Source: Pontibacter harenae
Lineage (GTDB): Bacteria > Bacteroidota > Bacteroidia > Cytophagales > Hymenobacteraceae
Length of the DNA stretch: 39,877 bases
Direction: 5' to 3'
Assembly: GCF_020907245.1 (NCBI RefSeq)
Contig: NZ_JAJJWH010000042.1
Span: 1 to 39,877 of the forward strand
Shown in pieces: positions 1-8,908 of this stretch. Made by a program: the position numbers and the translations under genes. Position 1 is the first letter of the stretch; the number at the start of each line of letters is the position of its first letter. The notes beneath the pieces are model-generated. The model was not told the origin of the DNA. It made no database searches and saw nothing but the letters and a program-made list of their open reading frames with translations.

Positions 1-335
1 GCTTAAAGAATTAGCTAAATGAATTCAAAACAGCCTCTTAGTTTTTCAGGATTTTTATAACCAGTAAAAGGTTGGCTATTGCGTTTTTAAGCGAGCATGT
101 TAATTTTAATCTCATTCTAATGTCATATTAATCTCTGGTTAACTTTATCTTGTTTTATTTGTAATATTTCCCCCATCTGTGCTTTGGGGGAAGGATAAAC
201 ATAACTCGCTGCCAGATAGAATGCAGTTGAACCTGCTATAGGGAAACGGTTACCATCTTACCTTCTTATTTGTGTTTAAACAAGTATATGCTGCTGATAA
301 GCTGAGGCATGGGCTGGTTAATTATATGCATTTAA
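1..335. other. AT-rich leader without a recognisable intact gene
   Basis: No intact reading frame with recognisable protein character is visible here. The last part (about 248-352) has an open frame encoding a piece that reads AADKLRHGLVNYMHLK. It may belong to the decayed stress-protein remnant that follows in another frame, but this is too short to be sure. Confidence 0.4.
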
Positions 336-527
336 AGTGTTGCAAAATTTAGCTATTCTGTTCACATTATCCTTGATCAAGATGTTACAAGCGGTATTGT
401 TTCTTTTATCGATGAATTTGATGTGAGCCTGGTGGTTACTTCTAAAAAGAAATGTATATTCCATGGCCTGAAGCTGGGTAAAATGTTTTGCTTTAGCGGC
501 ACAGCTATTACTACACAGGTGTCTTAA
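336..527 (+). pseudogene. C-terminal remnant of a universal stress protein (UspA-like)
   Basis: An open stretch of about 63 codons ends in TAA at 525-527 but has no start codon at a sensible place; an in-frame TAA lies directly upstream (333-335). The translation contains DVTSGIVSFIDEFDVSLVV followed by a basic stretch and FHGLKLGKM. It resembles the C-terminal half of Bacteroidota UspA-domain proteins, where a GI..F..E...DLLVM strand is followed by an FF.RLF..S segment. The upstream half is missing or frameshifted: a possible continuation lies in another frame at about 248-352. I read this as a decayed usp gene; the similarity is by eye only. Confidence 0.4.
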
Positions 528-593
528 CTTTTTTTGAAGTAAGGTGCAGTTATTTACTCAAAGGTTAATTAAGCCAAATTAATAAAATTATTT

Positions 594-1508
594 ATGTTGT
601 TGAAAACCAATATCCCTATTAAATATACATTTGGCAAGATCAAGTTTGAGATCTTTTTTGTTACGGTTTATGCTTCCCTGATTGCCATAGAAGATAAGGT
701 GTTTCATTTTATAAATATTTCTATTCCGCTAAGTGTGCCTATGGTACTTGGTACTGTGCTTTCGCTACTACTGGCGTTTAAGTCTAACCAAGCTTACGAT
801 AGGTGGTGGGAAGCAAGAATTGTATGGGGAGCTGTCGTAAACGATTCCCGCACACTTATCAGGCAAATGCTTTGCTTTACAGAGGCTCCATATGCCACAG
901 AAGAGGTGAGGGTGTTGATTGAGCGATTTACTAACAGGCAAATTGCCTGGTGCTATAGTTTAGGCATGTCGCTCCGAAATAGAATGGACATTGATAAAAT
1001 AAGAAAGTACTTATCAGATGAAGAGCTTGCTTTCATTTCTAAGCATGATAATATACCAAATGCGCTGCTGGAGTTGCATGCTCGGGACCTAAGATATGCC
1101 TTGAATGAGGGTTGGATGAACAAATTTCAGCAGGTGGAGGTAGACGGTACCCTGACACGGTTAACGGATTCTATGGGTAAATGTGAGCGCATAAAAAATA
1201 CTGTTTTCCCTGTTACCTATACCCTTTACACTCATTTTTCGCTGTTCTTTTTTGTCATGCTGTTGCCTTTTGCCCTACTCGAAATATTTGGTTTTTTTGA
1301 AGTGCTGATGGTAATTGCCATTTCTTCTGCTTTCTTCCTGATCGAGAAAATGGCCATTCATTTGCAGGACCCATTTGAAAATAAGCCAACTGACACTCCA
1401 GTTACAGCCATAGCCAGTACAATTGAAATTAACCTGAAGCAGATGATAGAGGACGTAAATATTCCTGAGAAAATAAAACCTGCCGAAAATAATTACTATG
1501 TGATGTGA
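594..1508 (+). CDS. Bestrophin-family (UPF0187) ion channel protein
   Basis: A 304-residue inner-membrane protein of the bestrophin/UPF0187 family, whose bacterial members form pentameric ion channels (often cation-selective in bacteria, chloride channels in eukaryotes). The family hallmark KSNQAYDRWWEAR is at residues 63-75, just after a hydrophobic segment (about 45-62). Another membrane segment occurs near 20-40 and a hydrophobic pair near 205-255. It is followed by QDPFENKPTDTP, equivalent to the acidic DPF segment of bestrophins. The length matches the bacterial family (about 290-310). It starts at the ATG at 594 after an AT-rich leader. It stands alone, with a long AT-rich gap after it. 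The physiological ion cannot be told from sequence. Confidence 0.9.
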   Translation: MLLKTNIPIKYTFGKIKFEIFFVTVYASLIAIEDKVFHFINISIPLSVPMVLGTVLSLLLAFKSNQAYDRWWEARIVWGAVVNDSRTLIRQMLCFTEAPYATEEVRVLIERFTNRQIAWCYSLGMSLRNRMDIDKIRKYLSDEELAFISKHDNIPNALLELHARDLRYALNEGWMNKFQQVEVDGTLTRLTDSMGKCERIKNTVFPVTYTLYTHFSLFFFVMLLPFALLEIFGFFEVLMVIAISSAFFLIEKMAIHLQDPFENKPTDTPVTAIASTIEINLKQMIEDVNIPEKIKPAENNYYVM

Positions 1509-1721
1509 TAACGGTTTGTTTAAAAACCACGACTTCTATCATTTAGCGATTTGTTAAATAGAGGCGTTGTTAGTTTGTGCCAAGTATAAATTATGGCTGA
1601 ATAAGTCTAGCATAAAGGTGTATACTTTGTGTAGAATATAACACTTAGGTGATGTAGTTTTTAGCGTGGTTATAGGCATAGTTTTTGCTATATGTTGTTT
1701 TAAGAAGTTTTTTAGTATATT

Positions 1722-1745
1722 CAGAATGCTTAATTAAGCATTCTG
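1722..1745 (+). terminator. Perfect 24-bp palindrome, possible terminator
   Basis: The arms CAGAATGCTT and AAGCATTCTG are perfectly complementary around AATT, and TTTCTTTC follows. It could be the terminator of the bestrophin gene, though it lies about 210 bp past its stop. It could instead be a protein-binding palindrome upstream of the T9SS gene. Confidence 0.4.
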
Positions 1746-1803
1746 TTTCTTTCTAATATCTAGGATTTAATATTTATTATTTATTATTTTAAAATAATTG
1801 AGC

Positions 1804-1811
1804 TATATTTG
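1804..1811 (+). promoter_or_regulatory. Candidate -7 promoter box for the small T9SS protein
   Basis: TATATTTG fits the Bacteroidota -7 consensus TAnnTTTG and lies 44 bp before the ATG at 1856. The expected TTG element about 20 bp upstream is not clear, only AT-rich sequence, so this is tentative. Confidence 0.3.
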
Positions 1812-1855
1812 GTGCTTAAAGTCATACGTATGGTTTATAACTGTAACATGCTTAT

Positions 1856-2491
1856 ATGAAGAATTTTACAAAAGCGATATTGGTAGTCACACTTACAGCT
1901 TCACACCTGCTGGGGTTTGCAGTAAAAGCAAACAGTTTGGTGGTCGTAAAGGAAGCGAGTGAAGGAGTGAGCCCTACATATAAAGGCGGAAATACCGTTT
2001 GGAAACTTGTTGAAGGAAACCGTGGCGGACTGGTTTTGTCAGCGCAAAATGCAAAGGTGAAATTTGTAAACAGAGAAAATGAGCATACGTGCTCAAAAAT
2101 ATATTCTGCTGCCGTTAGTCCATCTTTTCATGCTGTAGAGCTGCACAACACAAACAAAACGGTGTTTGCTTCTGCTATGCTAATGGCGTATGCCCCAGTT
2201 CCTGGCGGTAATGGCCTTATCAAGGATTTGCCTTCTATAAACGCTTATCCAAACCCTTCGCGCGGTATTACAAGGCTTACATTGTCGCAAACAAACGGAG
2301 AGAACTACAAGATCAGAATTACCAATACAATCGGTAAGGTAATCAGAACAGTAGCTTTGCCTAGCATAGAGTCTGCTGATGTTGCGCATGTAGAGTTAGA
2401 CATGACAACGTACCCAGCGGGAGTGTATTTCTATAGTTTGCTGGTAAACGACAAGACCGTGGAAACAAAGCGTCTTGTGCTTCAAAAATAA
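1856..2491 (+). CDS. Small T9SS type A sorting-domain secreted protein
   Basis: A 211-residue exported protein. Residues 1-26 are a Sec signal peptide (basic start, hydrophobic core, AVKANS end). Residues 128-211 form a type A sorting domain of the type IX secretion system: it begins INAYPNPSRG, continues with beta-rich sequence, and ends MTTYPAGVYFYSLLVNDK...KRLVLQK. Such domains route the protein across the outer membrane and are cut off during surface attachment. The passenger between them is only about 100 residues and matches nothing I know. It has one Cys (in EHTCSKIY) and no catalytic motif. Similar mini-proteins with little more than the sorting domain are common in Cytophagales; their function is unknown. 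Confidence 0.85.
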   Translation: MKNFTKAILVVTLTASHLLGFAVKANSLVVVKEASEGVSPTYKGGNTVWKLVEGNRGGLVLSAQNAKVKFVNRENEHTCSKIYSAAVSPSFHAVELHNTNKTVFASAMLMAYAPVPGGNGLIKDLPSINAYPNPSRGITRLTLSQTNGENYKIRITNTIGKVIRTVALPSIESADVAHVELDMTTYPAGVYFYSLLVNDKTVETKRLVLQK

Positions 2492-2518
2492 ATTAGAAAA
2501 TTAGTCGTTTGGTAAAGG

Positions 2519-2547
2519 AAGCTGGTCTGATAGGCCAGCTTTTTTTG
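2519..2547 (+). terminator. Rho-independent terminator after the T9SS gene
   Basis: AAGCTGG pairs with CCAGCTT, the stem extends through TCT/AGG pairs to a three-base loop, and a run of eight T follows. It ends the T9SS transcript before the DUF2723 gene. Confidence 0.8.
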
Positions 2548-2617
2548 TATAAACTTATTAAAAGTAAGCTACAGCTAAGCAATATTTATTATTTTCGAGG
2601 CTGAATTTAACTTAGCT

Positions 2618-5575
2618 ATGACGGATTATCGAAGGATAAACAACCTGGTAGGCTGGGTCGTGTTTTTTATTGCGACAACAGTCTATGTATTAACTCTAGA
2701 ACCTGTAGCCAGCTTTTGGGATGCTGGCGAATTTATAGCCTGCTCTTATAAACTCTTAGTACCACATCCGCCAGGCGCCCCTTTCTACCTTCTTGTTGGA
2801 CGCATGTTTTCTATGCTGGCATCAGACCCAAGCCAGGTGGCCTGGTGGGTAAACCTTTTATCAGCATTATGTAGCTCCTTTACAGTGCTATTTCTGTTCT
2901 GGACAATTACGATACTGGCACGAAGGCTACTGGTAAGAGAAGGCGAGGTAATTACAAGTGGCAGGCTTTTACTGATTATGGGTAGTGGTATTGTCGGTGC
3001 TTTAGCCTACACTTTCTCCGATTCAGCCTGGTTCTCGGCTGTCGAGGCCGAAGTTTATGCCATGTCCTCGTTCTTTACAGCTATTGTGTTCTGGGCTATG
3101 TTGCGCTGGGAGGCTAAGGTAGGTGTAGCCTATTCTGATAAGTGGCTTGTTCTGATTGCTTATTTGGTAGGCCTTTCGATTGGCGCGCACTTGCTAAACT
3201 TAGTAACCATACCTGCACTCGCTTTTATCTACTACTTCAGGTTATACAAGCCAAACCTAAAAGGCGGCATCATTGCTTTCCTGATTAGTGTCGTAGTGGT
3301 AGTTGCTATATTGTGGGGTATTATTCCAGGCTTGCCTACTGTGGCTGGTAATATAGAAGTCTTCTTTGTAAACGAACTAGGGTTACCTTTCGGCTTGGGT
3401 ATTATCTTCTTTGCTCTAATTCTATTAGGAGCCATTATTTACGGTATCCGCTATTCTATTAAGCATCAAATTCGGGTGCTCAACACAGTTATACTTTGCT
3501 TTATATTTGTGCTGATAGGATACTCATCCTATATGATCATACCTATTCGTTCTACTTACGACCCTACAATTGATGAGAACGACCCAGATGACATTGTTAG
3601 CTTTGTAGCTTACCTGAAGCGCGAGCAGTATGGCGATAGACCGCTTTTGTATGGTCCGCAGTACAATGCACAGCCAACAGGTCAGGAAGAAGGTGCGCCG
3701 CGCTACATAAAAGGTAAAGATAAATACATACCTACTCCCAAAGGAGGAAAAGCCATCTACGATAGCAAAGACAAAACGCTCCTGCCGCGTATCTACAGCG
3801 ATAACCCGCAACATATTGAGGAGTATAAAAAATGGGTAGACCTGCGGGAGGGGCAAAAGCCAAGCTTTGGTCAAAACCTTAGCTTTTTAATGCGCTACCA
3901 ACTTGGGCACATGTACTGGCGCTACTTCCTATGGAATTTTGCTGGGAAAGAGAGCGATGTGCAGAACGCTGGCGTGTTATGGTTTGGGAAAGATGAGAAT
4001 GGCCTTCCTGCCCGTATAGCGAACAACGCTGCCCGCAACTGCTTTTACCTGCTGCCGCTTTTAGTTGGTATACTTGGGCTGATTTACCAGGTGCGTAAAA
4101 ATGAGCGAGACGCTTTTATTATAGGTCTTCTTTTCTTCTTTACGGGTATTGCCATTGCCTTATACCTCAACCAGCCACCAGTAGAGCCAAGAGAAAGAGA
4201 CTATACTTTTGCAGGTTCCTACTATGCCTTTAGTATCTGGATAGGGCTAGGTGTGCTGGGGCTTGCTGAACTATTGCGAAAGGTGTTGCAGAACGATGTG
4301 CTGCGCGGTGGTATAGCTACTGTTCTTTGCTTATCGGTGCCAATAATCATGGCTGCCGAAGGTTGGGATGACCATGATCGTTCTCAACGCTACCACTCTG
4401 TAGAGTCAGCGAAAAATCTGTTAGATTCCTGCGAGCCAAATGCCATTTTGTTGACAAACGGTGATAACGACACATTCCCGTTGTGGTATGTGCAGGAAGT
4501 AGAAGGCTATCGTACAGACGTGCGGGTGGCAGTGCTAAGTTACCTGAACACCGATTGGTACATAGAGCAGATGATGCGCAGGTCTTATGAATCAGCACCA
4601 TGGCCGCTTACCATTGAGGAAGATAACTACAGGCAAGGTAAAAACGATTACCTACCGTTTGTAGAGCGTCAGCAGGTAGCTGCAGGTATAGATCTGAAGC
4701 AATTCATTAATCTGGTGCAGGAAAACCATCCAGCGTTACAGGCGCAGTATGGGGCTGGTACTACATTACTGACCTTCCCTACAAAGAACTTCTTCTTAGA
4801 TGTAGATACAGAGAAAGTGAAACGTCTAGGTTTTGTAGCAGACGAAAAGCAGGACCAGATAACGAGCAGAATGCAGTGGACGATCAATAAATCGTTGATA
4901 GAGAAAAAGCATCTTGTACTTTTAGATCTTCTTGCAACTAACAACTGGGATCGTCCTGTTTATTTTTCAAGTACTGTGGTAAGCTCAGATTACATCGGTC
5001 TTTCTGATTATTTTCAGCTAGAGGGGCTTGCAAACAGAATTGTGCCTGTTAAAACTTCTGATGCAAGTGGGCAGGGAGGCTTCGTGAACAAGGAGAAGAT
5101 GTATGATGTGCTGATGAACAAGATGCGCTTCCGCAACTTTGATAATCCAGATGTATACCACGATGAAAACTACTTTCGTTTTGCTGCCAATGCCAGAGAA
5201 AAATTTGGCAGGCTTGCTGCAGCTTATATCGAGGATGGACAGATAGAGCGTGCAAAAGAGTTGATTAACTATAGCTTTAAACAGTTGCCTCCATCTACAG
5301 TGCCATACGATTACTTTACGCCCCAGTTTATTACCTTGTATGCACAGGTTGGGGAAGAGGAGAGATCCAAGCAACTACTGGAACAAATTGTGGAAAACTC
5401 CTTTAGCGAGCTTGACTACTATATGGCAAAAGGCTCTTTGTTCAATAGTGAAGTGCAGGCAAACTTTTATACGCTGCAACAATGTATGGAAGCAGCGCAG
5501 CAAATAGGCTTAGAAGATCGTGCTATGCAAATACAAGAGAACCTGATGCAATACGTGCAGCGTATGCGTCGTTAA
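2618..5575 (+). CDS. DUF2723 membrane protein, glycosyltransferase-like
   Basis: A 985-residue polytopic protein of the DUF2723 family (TMEM260-like), related to GT-C fold O-mannosyltransferases. The N-terminal part has about 10-12 hydrophobic helices up to residue 590. Between the first two is WDAGEF (34-39), whose acidic residues are candidate catalytic positions, then HPPGAP (50-55); both are family hallmarks. A soluble region follows with NGDNDTFPLWYVQEVEGYRTDV. The last 130 residues are helical and repeat-like (AAAYIEDGQIERAKELINYS), as in TPR proteins. Bacteroidota members are thought to transfer sugars to exported proteins from a lipid-linked donor, but substrate and acceptor are unknown here. 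The start at ATG 2618 gives the normal cytoplasmic N-terminus. Confidence 0.9.
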   Translation: MTDYRRINNLVGWVVFFIATTVYVLTLEPVASFWDAGEFIACSYKLLVPHPPGAPFYLLVGRMFSMLASDPSQVAWWVNLLSALCSSFTVLFLFWTITILARRLLVREGEVITSGRLLLIMGSGIVGALAYTFSDSAWFSAVEAEVYAMSSFFTAIVFWAMLRWEAKVGVAYSDKWLVLIAYLVGLSIGAHLLNLVTIPALAFIYYFRLYKPNLKGGIIAFLISVVVVVAILWGIIPGLPTVAGNIEVFFVNELGLPFGLGIIFFALILLGAIIYGIRYSIKHQIRVLNTVILCFIFVLIGYSSYMIIPIRSTYDPTIDENDPDDIVSFVAYLKREQYGDRPLLYGPQYNAQPTGQEEGAPRYIKGKDKYIPTPKGGKAIYDSKDKTLLPRIYSDNPQHIEEYKKWVDLREGQKPSFGQNLSFLMRYQLGHMYWRYFLWNFAGKESDVQNAGVLWFGKDENGLPARIANNAARNCFYLLPLLVGILGLIYQVRKNERDAFIIGLLFFFTGIAIALYLNQPPVEPRERDYTFAGSYYAFSIWIGLGVLGLAELLRKVLQNDVLRGGIATVLCLSVPIIMAAEGWDDHDRSQRYHSVESAKNLLDSCEPNAILLTNGDNDTFPLWYVQEVEGYRTDVRVAVLSYLNTDWYIEQMMRRSYESAPWPLTIEEDNYRQGKNDYLPFVERQQVAAGIDLKQFINLVQENHPALQAQYGAGTTLLTFPTKNFFLDVDTEKVKRLGFVADEKQDQITSRMQWTINKSLIEKKHLVLLDLLATNNWDRPVYFSSTVVSSDYIGLSDYFQLEGLANRIVPVKTSDASGQGGFVNKEKMYDVLMNKMRFRNFDNPDVYHDENYFRFAANAREKFGRLAAAYIEDGQIERAKELINYSFKQLPPSTVPYDYFTPQFITLYAQVGEEERSKQLLEQIVENSFSELDYYMAKGSLFNSEVQANFYTLQQCMEAAQQIGLEDRAMQIQENLMQYVQRMRR

Positions 5576-5598
5576 ACAAAATACGGAGTTAAACAGTA

Positions 5599-5634
5599 AT
5601 AAAGCCTGGTTGCAGAATTGTAGCCAGGCTTTAT
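5599..5634 (+). terminator. Hairpin terminator after the DUF2723 gene
   Basis: ATAAAGCCTGG and CCAGGCTTTAT are perfectly complementary over 11 bp with a 14-base loop. The trailing sequence is AT-rich rather than a clean T run. It separates the DUF2723 gene from the GWxTD gene. Confidence 0.6.
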
Positions 5635-5668
5635 ATATTAAGAACAACAGGTAATACGTAGGGCGTTT

Positions 5669-6919
5669 ATGAGGAGATTATTTGTACTTCCCGAATTAGC
5701 TGTAATAGTGCTTCTATTGCTGGTCTCCTCTTGCGCAACGTCCCCGCCTCCTGTTATTTCCCAAAATGTAAGCAGTGCAAATACAGTAAGGCCAGAGCTG
5801 GCGATGCAGCATGAGTTTTATGCTGCTAACGATAGTCTGTATCTGTATTTTAAGTTTGAAGACTTGCAGCAGGTACTAGATTTGGCAGCTACAGCAAAGC
5901 TACTGGAGTACAGCATAAGGCAGGGTAGTACGGAGCAGGACCCAGCGCTAATGTATGATTCTGTGCCTTATATCAGTCAGCTTAATGTTGAGGCAAACGG
6001 CCATGCGTATTATAGTGTGCAAGTGCCTGGGCATTTAATAGCACAGCCGAACTACTTGCACATGCGCCTCTGGCAAGAGTCGAATGATGGCTTAAAGCTT
6101 GGAACTTACTTTGCGCTGCCCCTATCTGCCCAGATGTTAGAAAAAAGCTACCTCTTTAGAAGTAGCAAAACGGGTAGGCCACTTTTCAGAAACTACCTTA
6201 ACCTGAACGAGAGCTTAATAGTAACCAAAGCAGGAGAGACAGATACGCTTGAGGTAAGTTTGTTAGATGCAGCCTTTGCACCAGCTGCACCTCCTATGGC
6301 AGTAAGGCCAGAACCAGCTCCTAAAACCATACAAATAGCAGAAAGGTTTTATTATGCCGATGGCGACACACTGTCGTTTCCACGGAAAGGTATCTATCTG
6401 GTGGAGCCAAATGCAAGTGGCTCTAAAGGCATATTGGTTCAAGACGGAAGCTATCCTCAGGTTACTATGGCTCAGGAACTAATATATCCACTTGTATACA
6501 TTACAACATCCAACGAGCGGGAAGCACTTTTGAATGCTCCAGATGCCAAGCTGGCGCTTGACAATTTTTGGCTTAAGGTAGCTGGCAACGATGAAATAAA
6601 TGCACGGAACCTGATCAGGCAATACTACGGCAGAGTAGAAACAGCAAACAGACTCTACACTTCGCACAAAGAAGGCTGGGCAACCGATAGAGGCATGATC
6701 TACATTATTTATGGCAAGCCAAGCAGAGTTACCAGCACCAGAGGGTCTGAGGTATGGACCTATCGGGAGTCTCCCACACAGCCATACGTTAAGTTCGTTT
6801 TTAACAAAAAAGAGAATACCTTTACAGAGAATCATTATGAGCTGGTACGGAATCCTAATTACAAGGAAAACTGGTACAGCACTGTAGCAAAATGGAGAGC
6901 AGGAATAACAGACATGTAG
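5669..6919 (+). CDS. GWxTD domain-containing lipoprotein
   Basis: A 416-residue lipoprotein: residues 1-21 are a signal peptide and the lipobox VSSC puts the acylated cysteine at 22. The following residues (ATSPPP) carry no acidic surface-export signal, so it is probably periplasm-facing. The family signature is C-terminal: GWATD at 336-340, then GMIYIIYGKPSRV and EVWTYRES, which defines the GWxTD domain found in Bacteroidota and Acidobacteriota. The molecular role of the family is not established. The reading frame runs 28 bp into the rlmB start at 6892, so the two genes are probably co-transcribed. Confidence 0.88.
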   Translation: MRRLFVLPELAVIVLLLLVSSCATSPPPVISQNVSSANTVRPELAMQHEFYAANDSLYLYFKFEDLQQVLDLAATAKLLEYSIRQGSTEQDPALMYDSVPYISQLNVEANGHAYYSVQVPGHLIAQPNYLHMRLWQESNDGLKLGTYFALPLSAQMLEKSYLFRSSKTGRPLFRNYLNLNESLIVTKAGETDTLEVSLLDAAFAPAAPPMAVRPEPAPKTIQIAERFYYADGDTLSFPRKGIYLVEPNASGSKGILVQDGSYPQVTMAQELIYPLVYITTSNEREALLNAPDAKLALDNFWLKVAGNDEINARNLIRQYYGRVETANRLYTSHKEGWATDRGMIYIIYGKPSRVTSTRGSEVWTYRESPTQPYVKFVFNKKENTFTENHYELVRNPNYKENWYSTVAKWRAGITDM

Positions 6920-7707
6920 GCAGCCGCTATGGCAGCCCAAGAGTACCCAAAGAAGATAAAATGGAGATGATTTTCGGCTCCAGACCTATTGTAGAGGCAA
7001 TGCTGGCAGGCAAAGTGCTAGAAAAGATATTTCTGCAGAAGGGCGCACGAAATCCTACGACAGACGAGATTCTGGAACTGGCTAAAAAAGCCGATGTGCC
7101 AGTTGCCACAGTTCCGATTGAGAAGCTAAATAACCTTACACGTAAAAACCACCAGGGAGCAGTAGCATTTATTTCTGCTATTACTTATTCTCCGCTAGAC
7201 GAGATTGTGACTGCTTTGTTTGAGAAAGGCAAGAACCCGCTTCTTCTTATCTTAGACCGCATCACGGATGTGCGTAATTTCGGTTCTATTGCCCGAAATG
7301 CAGAGTGCCTAGGTGTAGATGCCATCGTGATACCAAGTAAAGGTGGTGCACAAATCAATGCTGATGCTATAAAAACATCTGCAGGAGCCCTGCACATAGT
7401 ACCAGTGTGCCGTGAACCGAATTTGAAAAACACCCTTGACTACCTGAGGGACTTTGGCATACAGATAATTGCCTGTACCGAGAAAACGGAGGAGCGGCTT
7501 ACGGAAACAACTGTAGATTTTGTTGGCCCAACAGCAATCATCATGGGCAGTGAGGAAGATGGTATATCGCCAGAATATTTAAAACGTGCCGATGCTAGGT
7601 TACGAATTCCGTTGATAGGCCAAATTGGTTCCTTGAACGTGTCGGTAGCTACAGGTATTGTACTGTATGAAGCCATGAGCCAGCGCTTGAAAGAAGCAAA
7701 AGCCTAA
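6892..7707 (+). CDS. rlmB: 23S rRNA (guanosine-2'-O)-methyltransferase RlmB
   Basis: A SpoU/TrmH-class (SPOUT) methyltransferase that adds a 2'-O-methyl group to G2251 (E. coli numbering) in the 23S rRNA peptidyl-transferase loop, using SAM. The N-terminal substrate-binding domain begins EMIFGSRPIVEAML. The three SPOUT motifs are visible: VRNFGSIARNAECLG (about 131-145, with the Asn-Arg pair), MGSEEDGIS (218-226) and SLNVSVATG (247-255). The ATG at 6892 gives 271 residues with a basic N-terminal extension and overlaps the previous gene by 28 bp. The ATG at 6961 gives 248 residues, nearer the E. coli length. I keep the longer form because Bacteroidota homologs often carry such an extension. 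A related SpoU methyltransferase is possible. Confidence 0.88.
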   Translation: MESRNNRHVGSRYGSPRVPKEDKMEMIFGSRPIVEAMLAGKVLEKIFLQKGARNPTTDEILELAKKADVPVATVPIEKLNNLTRKNHQGAVAFISAITYSPLDEIVTALFEKGKNPLLLILDRITDVRNFGSIARNAECLGVDAIVIPSKGGAQINADAIKTSAGALHIVPVCREPNLKNTLDYLRDFGIQIIACTEKTEERLTETTVDFVGPTAIIMGSEEDGISPEYLKRADARLRIPLIGQIGSLNVSVATGIVLYEAMSQRLKEAKA

Positions 7708-7758
7708 AGCGCCTTTCTTATTTCAGAGCTAAGGCCTTTTTTAGGAAAGTTGGAATAG

Positions 7759-7809
7759 AGATAAAACAGAAGGGGAAGCACTGCAGTGTTTCCCCCTTCT
7801 GTTTTATCT
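7759..7809. terminator. Bidirectional hairpin terminator between rlmB and manC
   Basis: A long, nearly perfect stem: AGATAAAACAGAAGGGG pairs with CCCCTTCTGTTTTATCT, one C is bulged, and the inner part AAGCAC/GTGTT closes on TGCA. A-rich and T-rich arms flank a GC core on both sides, so it can act in both directions between these convergent genes. Confidence 0.85.
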
Positions 7810-7827
7810 AAAACTCTTTGTCTTATG

Positions 7828-8904
7828 CTAAATATAATCTACTCCTTTTTTTGATTTAGCATCGGCCATAAATTCCTTCACCTTTTGCTCTTCGCTTTTC
7901 TGGCAAATCATCAATACGTTGTCGTATTCGGCTACAATATAGTCTTCCAGTCCTTGCACAACTACCAGACGAGATTTCGGGGTTTTTATAATACAGTTCT
8001 TCGTATCATAAAGCATTGCATCTCCATCTATCACATTTCCGTTTTCCTCTTTCTCTCCGATAGTGTATAACGAGTTCCAGGTGCCCAAATCAGACCAACC
8101 TATATCACTTAATACTACATACACGTTATCTACTTTCTCCATAATACCATAATCTATAGATACATTACGGCATTGGGTATAGGCTTGTGAGATAAACTGT
8201 AGTTCTTCTGGTTTGTTATAAACAGCCGAACTGTCTTCAAATATTTCTGATATTTCTGATAGATGCTGCCTAAAAGCTTTGATAATGCTCTGAGCGCTCC
8301 AGATAAAGATACCAGAATTCCATACAAAGTCTCCGCTATCCAGAAACATCTGGGCAAGTTCGAGGTTCGGCTTTTCAGTAAAAGTTTTAACCTTTTTTAT
8401 AGCTTGTGAGGAATCATCTATGTACTGAATATAGCCATATCCTGTGTCAGGTCTGCTAGGCTTGATCCCAAGCGTAATAAGTACATCGTTCTGTGCGGCG
8501 GCAGTTAAGCCTTCTTTTACTACCTGGTTAAAAGCCTCCTGCTTCAGCACGACATGGTCTGAAGGCGTTACTACCAAGTTTGCATCAGGGTTGATTTGGG
8601 CAATTTTGTAGGAAGCGTATGCTATACAGGGTGCTGTGTTACGGCCGATGGGCTCCAGCAAAATCTGGTTGTCGGTAAGTTCAGGCAACTGCTGCTTTAC
8701 TAAGTCAGCATAGTCTTTGTTCGTAACTATGAAAACGTTTTCAGGCGGACAGATGTCTTTGAAACGACTCATAGTCATCTGAAGCATGCTTTCACCTGTA
8801 CCTAGCACATCATGAAATTGCTTTGGGTAGTTTGTTCGGCTGAATGGCCAGAATCGGCTTCCGATGCCGCCTGCCATAATAACAACGTAAGTGTTTTTGT
8901 CCAT
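7828..8904 (-). CDS. manC: Mannose-1-phosphate guanylyltransferase
   Basis: Makes GDP-mannose from mannose-1-phosphate and GTP, for lipopolysaccharide and exopolysaccharide sugars including fucose and rhamnose derivatives. The nucleotidyltransferase signature AGGIGSRFWPFSRTNYPKQF is at residues 11-30. Further family motifs are EPIGRNTAPCIAYA, VVTPSDHVV, TFTEKPN and FVWNSGIFIW. At 358 residues it is the pyrophosphorylase alone, without the C-terminal phosphomannose isomerase domain of long ManC/AlgA enzymes. It lies 4 bp downstream of kdsD on the same strand, so the two are probably one transcript serving envelope polysaccharide synthesis. Confidence 0.94.
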   Translation of the reverse strand: MDKNTYVVIMAGGIGSRFWPFSRTNYPKQFHDVLGTGESMLQMTMSRFKDICPPENVFIVTNKDYADLVKQQLPELTDNQILLEPIGRNTAPCIAYASYKIAQINPDANLVVTPSDHVVLKQEAFNQVVKEGLTAAAQNDVLITLGIKPSRPDTGYGYIQYIDDSSQAIKKVKTFTEKPNLELAQMFLDSGDFVWNSGIFIWSAQSIIKAFRQHLSEISEIFEDSSAVYNKPEELQFISQAYTQCRNVSIDYGIMEKVDNVYVVLSDIGWSDLGTWNSLYTIGEKEENGNVIDGDAMLYDTKNCIIKTPKSRLVVVQGLEDYIVAEYDNVLMICQKSEEQKVKEFMADAKSKKGVDYI

Positions 8905-8908
8905 ATAT

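Larger units (their letters stand above)
1509..1855. other. AT-rich intergenic region
   Basis: About 350 bp with no recognisable gene on either strand. It contains a perfect 24-bp palindrome (1722-1745) and a TAnnTTTG promoter-like box (1804-1811), both listed separately. Confidence 0.6.

Noticed and set aside
3524..3874. Long minus-strand open frame (116 codons) inside the DUF2723 gene
   Set aside because: It lies wholly inside a strongly supported gene, its protein shows no family character, and no start context supports it.
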